Source of the DNA: Methanosarcinales archaeon
Lineage (GTDB): Archaea; Halobacteriota; Syntropharchaeia; Alkanophagales; Methanospirareceae
NCBI GenBank assembly: GCA_003661125.1
Contig: QMVO01000145.1
Span: 1-5,370, forward strand
Direction of reading: 5' to 3'
DNA: 5,370 nt
Below the pieces are notes generated by a model. The model did no database searches. It was given only the letters and a program-made list of their open reading frames with translations, and was not told the origin of the DNA. The first letter of the stretch is position 1, and every line of letters starts with the position of its first letter. A program made the translations under genes and the position numbers. Below are positions 4,922 to 5,370 of the stretch, one piece after another.

Positions 4922-5370
4922 ATGGCAAAAAGTCCGACATTCCGCGTTCCATTCAGAAGGAGAAGAGAGGGTAAGACCGACTACCGGAAGAGGTTAAAGC
5001 TATTGCTTATCAGAAAGCCCAGGGTAGTGGTGAGAAAGAGCAATAAATACATTAGAATACAACTGGTTCTGCCCGATAAGCCTGGGGATAAAACCGTTCT
5101 CTCTGTTATCTCTTCGGAACTGAAAAGATATGACTACAAAGGGAGTGGGTGTAATACACCAGCTGCTTATTTGACTGGATTGTTATTTGGCAAGCGCGCA
5201 AAAGAAGCAGGATTTGACGAAGCTATCCTCGATATTGGACTGCACACCCCTACTTCGGGATCTAAAGTGTTCACTGTTTTGAAAGGTATTACTGATTCTG
5301 GCATGGAGGTTCCGCATAATCCTTCTGTTTTCCCTGATGAAGAACGCATAAGGGGAAAACATATTGCGGA
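4922..5370 (+). CDS. rpl18: Large ribosomal subunit protein L18 (uL18), cut by window end
   Basis: uL18 binds 5S rRNA in the central protuberance of the large subunit. The reading starts at ATG 4922, four bases after the L19e stop, and stays open to the window edge, giving 149 residues plus two bases. Landmarks are FRRRREGKTDYRKRL (11-25), KPRVVVRKSN (32-41), NTPAAYLTGLLFGKRA (78-93), AILDIGLHTPTSGSKVF (101-117), LKGITDSGMEVPHN (120-133) and ERIRGKHIA (141-149). These are the archaeal-type signatures in the expected order. Archaeal L18 is usually about 170-200 residues, so roughly the last 20-50 residues are outside. S5 would be expected next. The tight spacing to L19e implies one transcript and possibly coupled translation. 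Confidence 0.96.
   Translation, partial: MAKSPTFRVPFRRRREGKTDYRKRLKLLLIRKPRVVVRKSNKYIRIQLVLPDKPGDKTVLSVISSELKRYDYKGSGCNTPAAYLTGLLFGKRAKEAGFDEAILDIGLHTPTSGSKVFTVLKGITDSGMEVPHNPSVFPDEERIRGKHIA

Noticed and set aside
5167..5349. 60-residue minus-strand frame
   Set aside because: It is antisense to the unmistakable L18 reading frame.

Overview
The window is archaeal. It encodes ribosomal protein L19e, which occurs in archaea and eukaryotes but not bacteria, next to an archaeal-type L18. It also carries a preQ0 synthase of the kind used for archaeosine, translation starts that look either leaderless or GGTGAT-led, and TATA-like promoters. The first 268 bases read as the 3' end of a gene I recognise, with moderate confidence, as methanogenesis marker protein 8. 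That family is essentially limited to methanogens and their methane- or alkane-oxidising relatives, so a euryarchaeal methanogen or ANME-type organism is the best guess. The lineage is inference.

Layout, left to right. (1) 1-268, plus strand: C-terminal 88 residues of a marker-8-like protein. (2) 350-1453, minus strand, convergent with the first gene: an unusually long orotidine-5'-phosphate-decarboxylase-like protein that keeps the whole catalytic motif set. (3) 1550-2257, minus strand: queC, 84 to 96 bases upstream of the decarboxylase-like gene and possibly in the same transcript. (4) 2258-2533: a 276-base divergent intergenic region with a 7-bp inverted repeat near queC and two copies of an 11-bp near-palindrome, the second abutting a TATA-like tract. 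(5) 2534-3067, plus strand: a YkgJ-type CxxCxxCC cysteine-cluster protein. (6) 3142-4437, plus strand: a LarA-like (DUF2088) nickel-pincer racemase homologue, apparently leaderless. (7) 4462-4917 and 4922-5370 (cut by the window end), plus strand: L19e and L18 of the spc-type ribosomal cluster.

The genes serve different pathways: methane-type metabolism, pyrimidine or sugar-phosphate-like chemistry, tRNA deazaguanine modification, metal binding, 2-hydroxyacid-type racemisation or epimerisation, and translation. The most notable points are the oversized decarboxylase homologue and the LarA homologue lying directly upstream of L19e, where archaeal ribosomal operons usually carry L32e. I see no tRNA, rRNA, CRISPR array, insertion sequence or clear defence system, and nothing that amounts to a demonstrably new multi-gene system.
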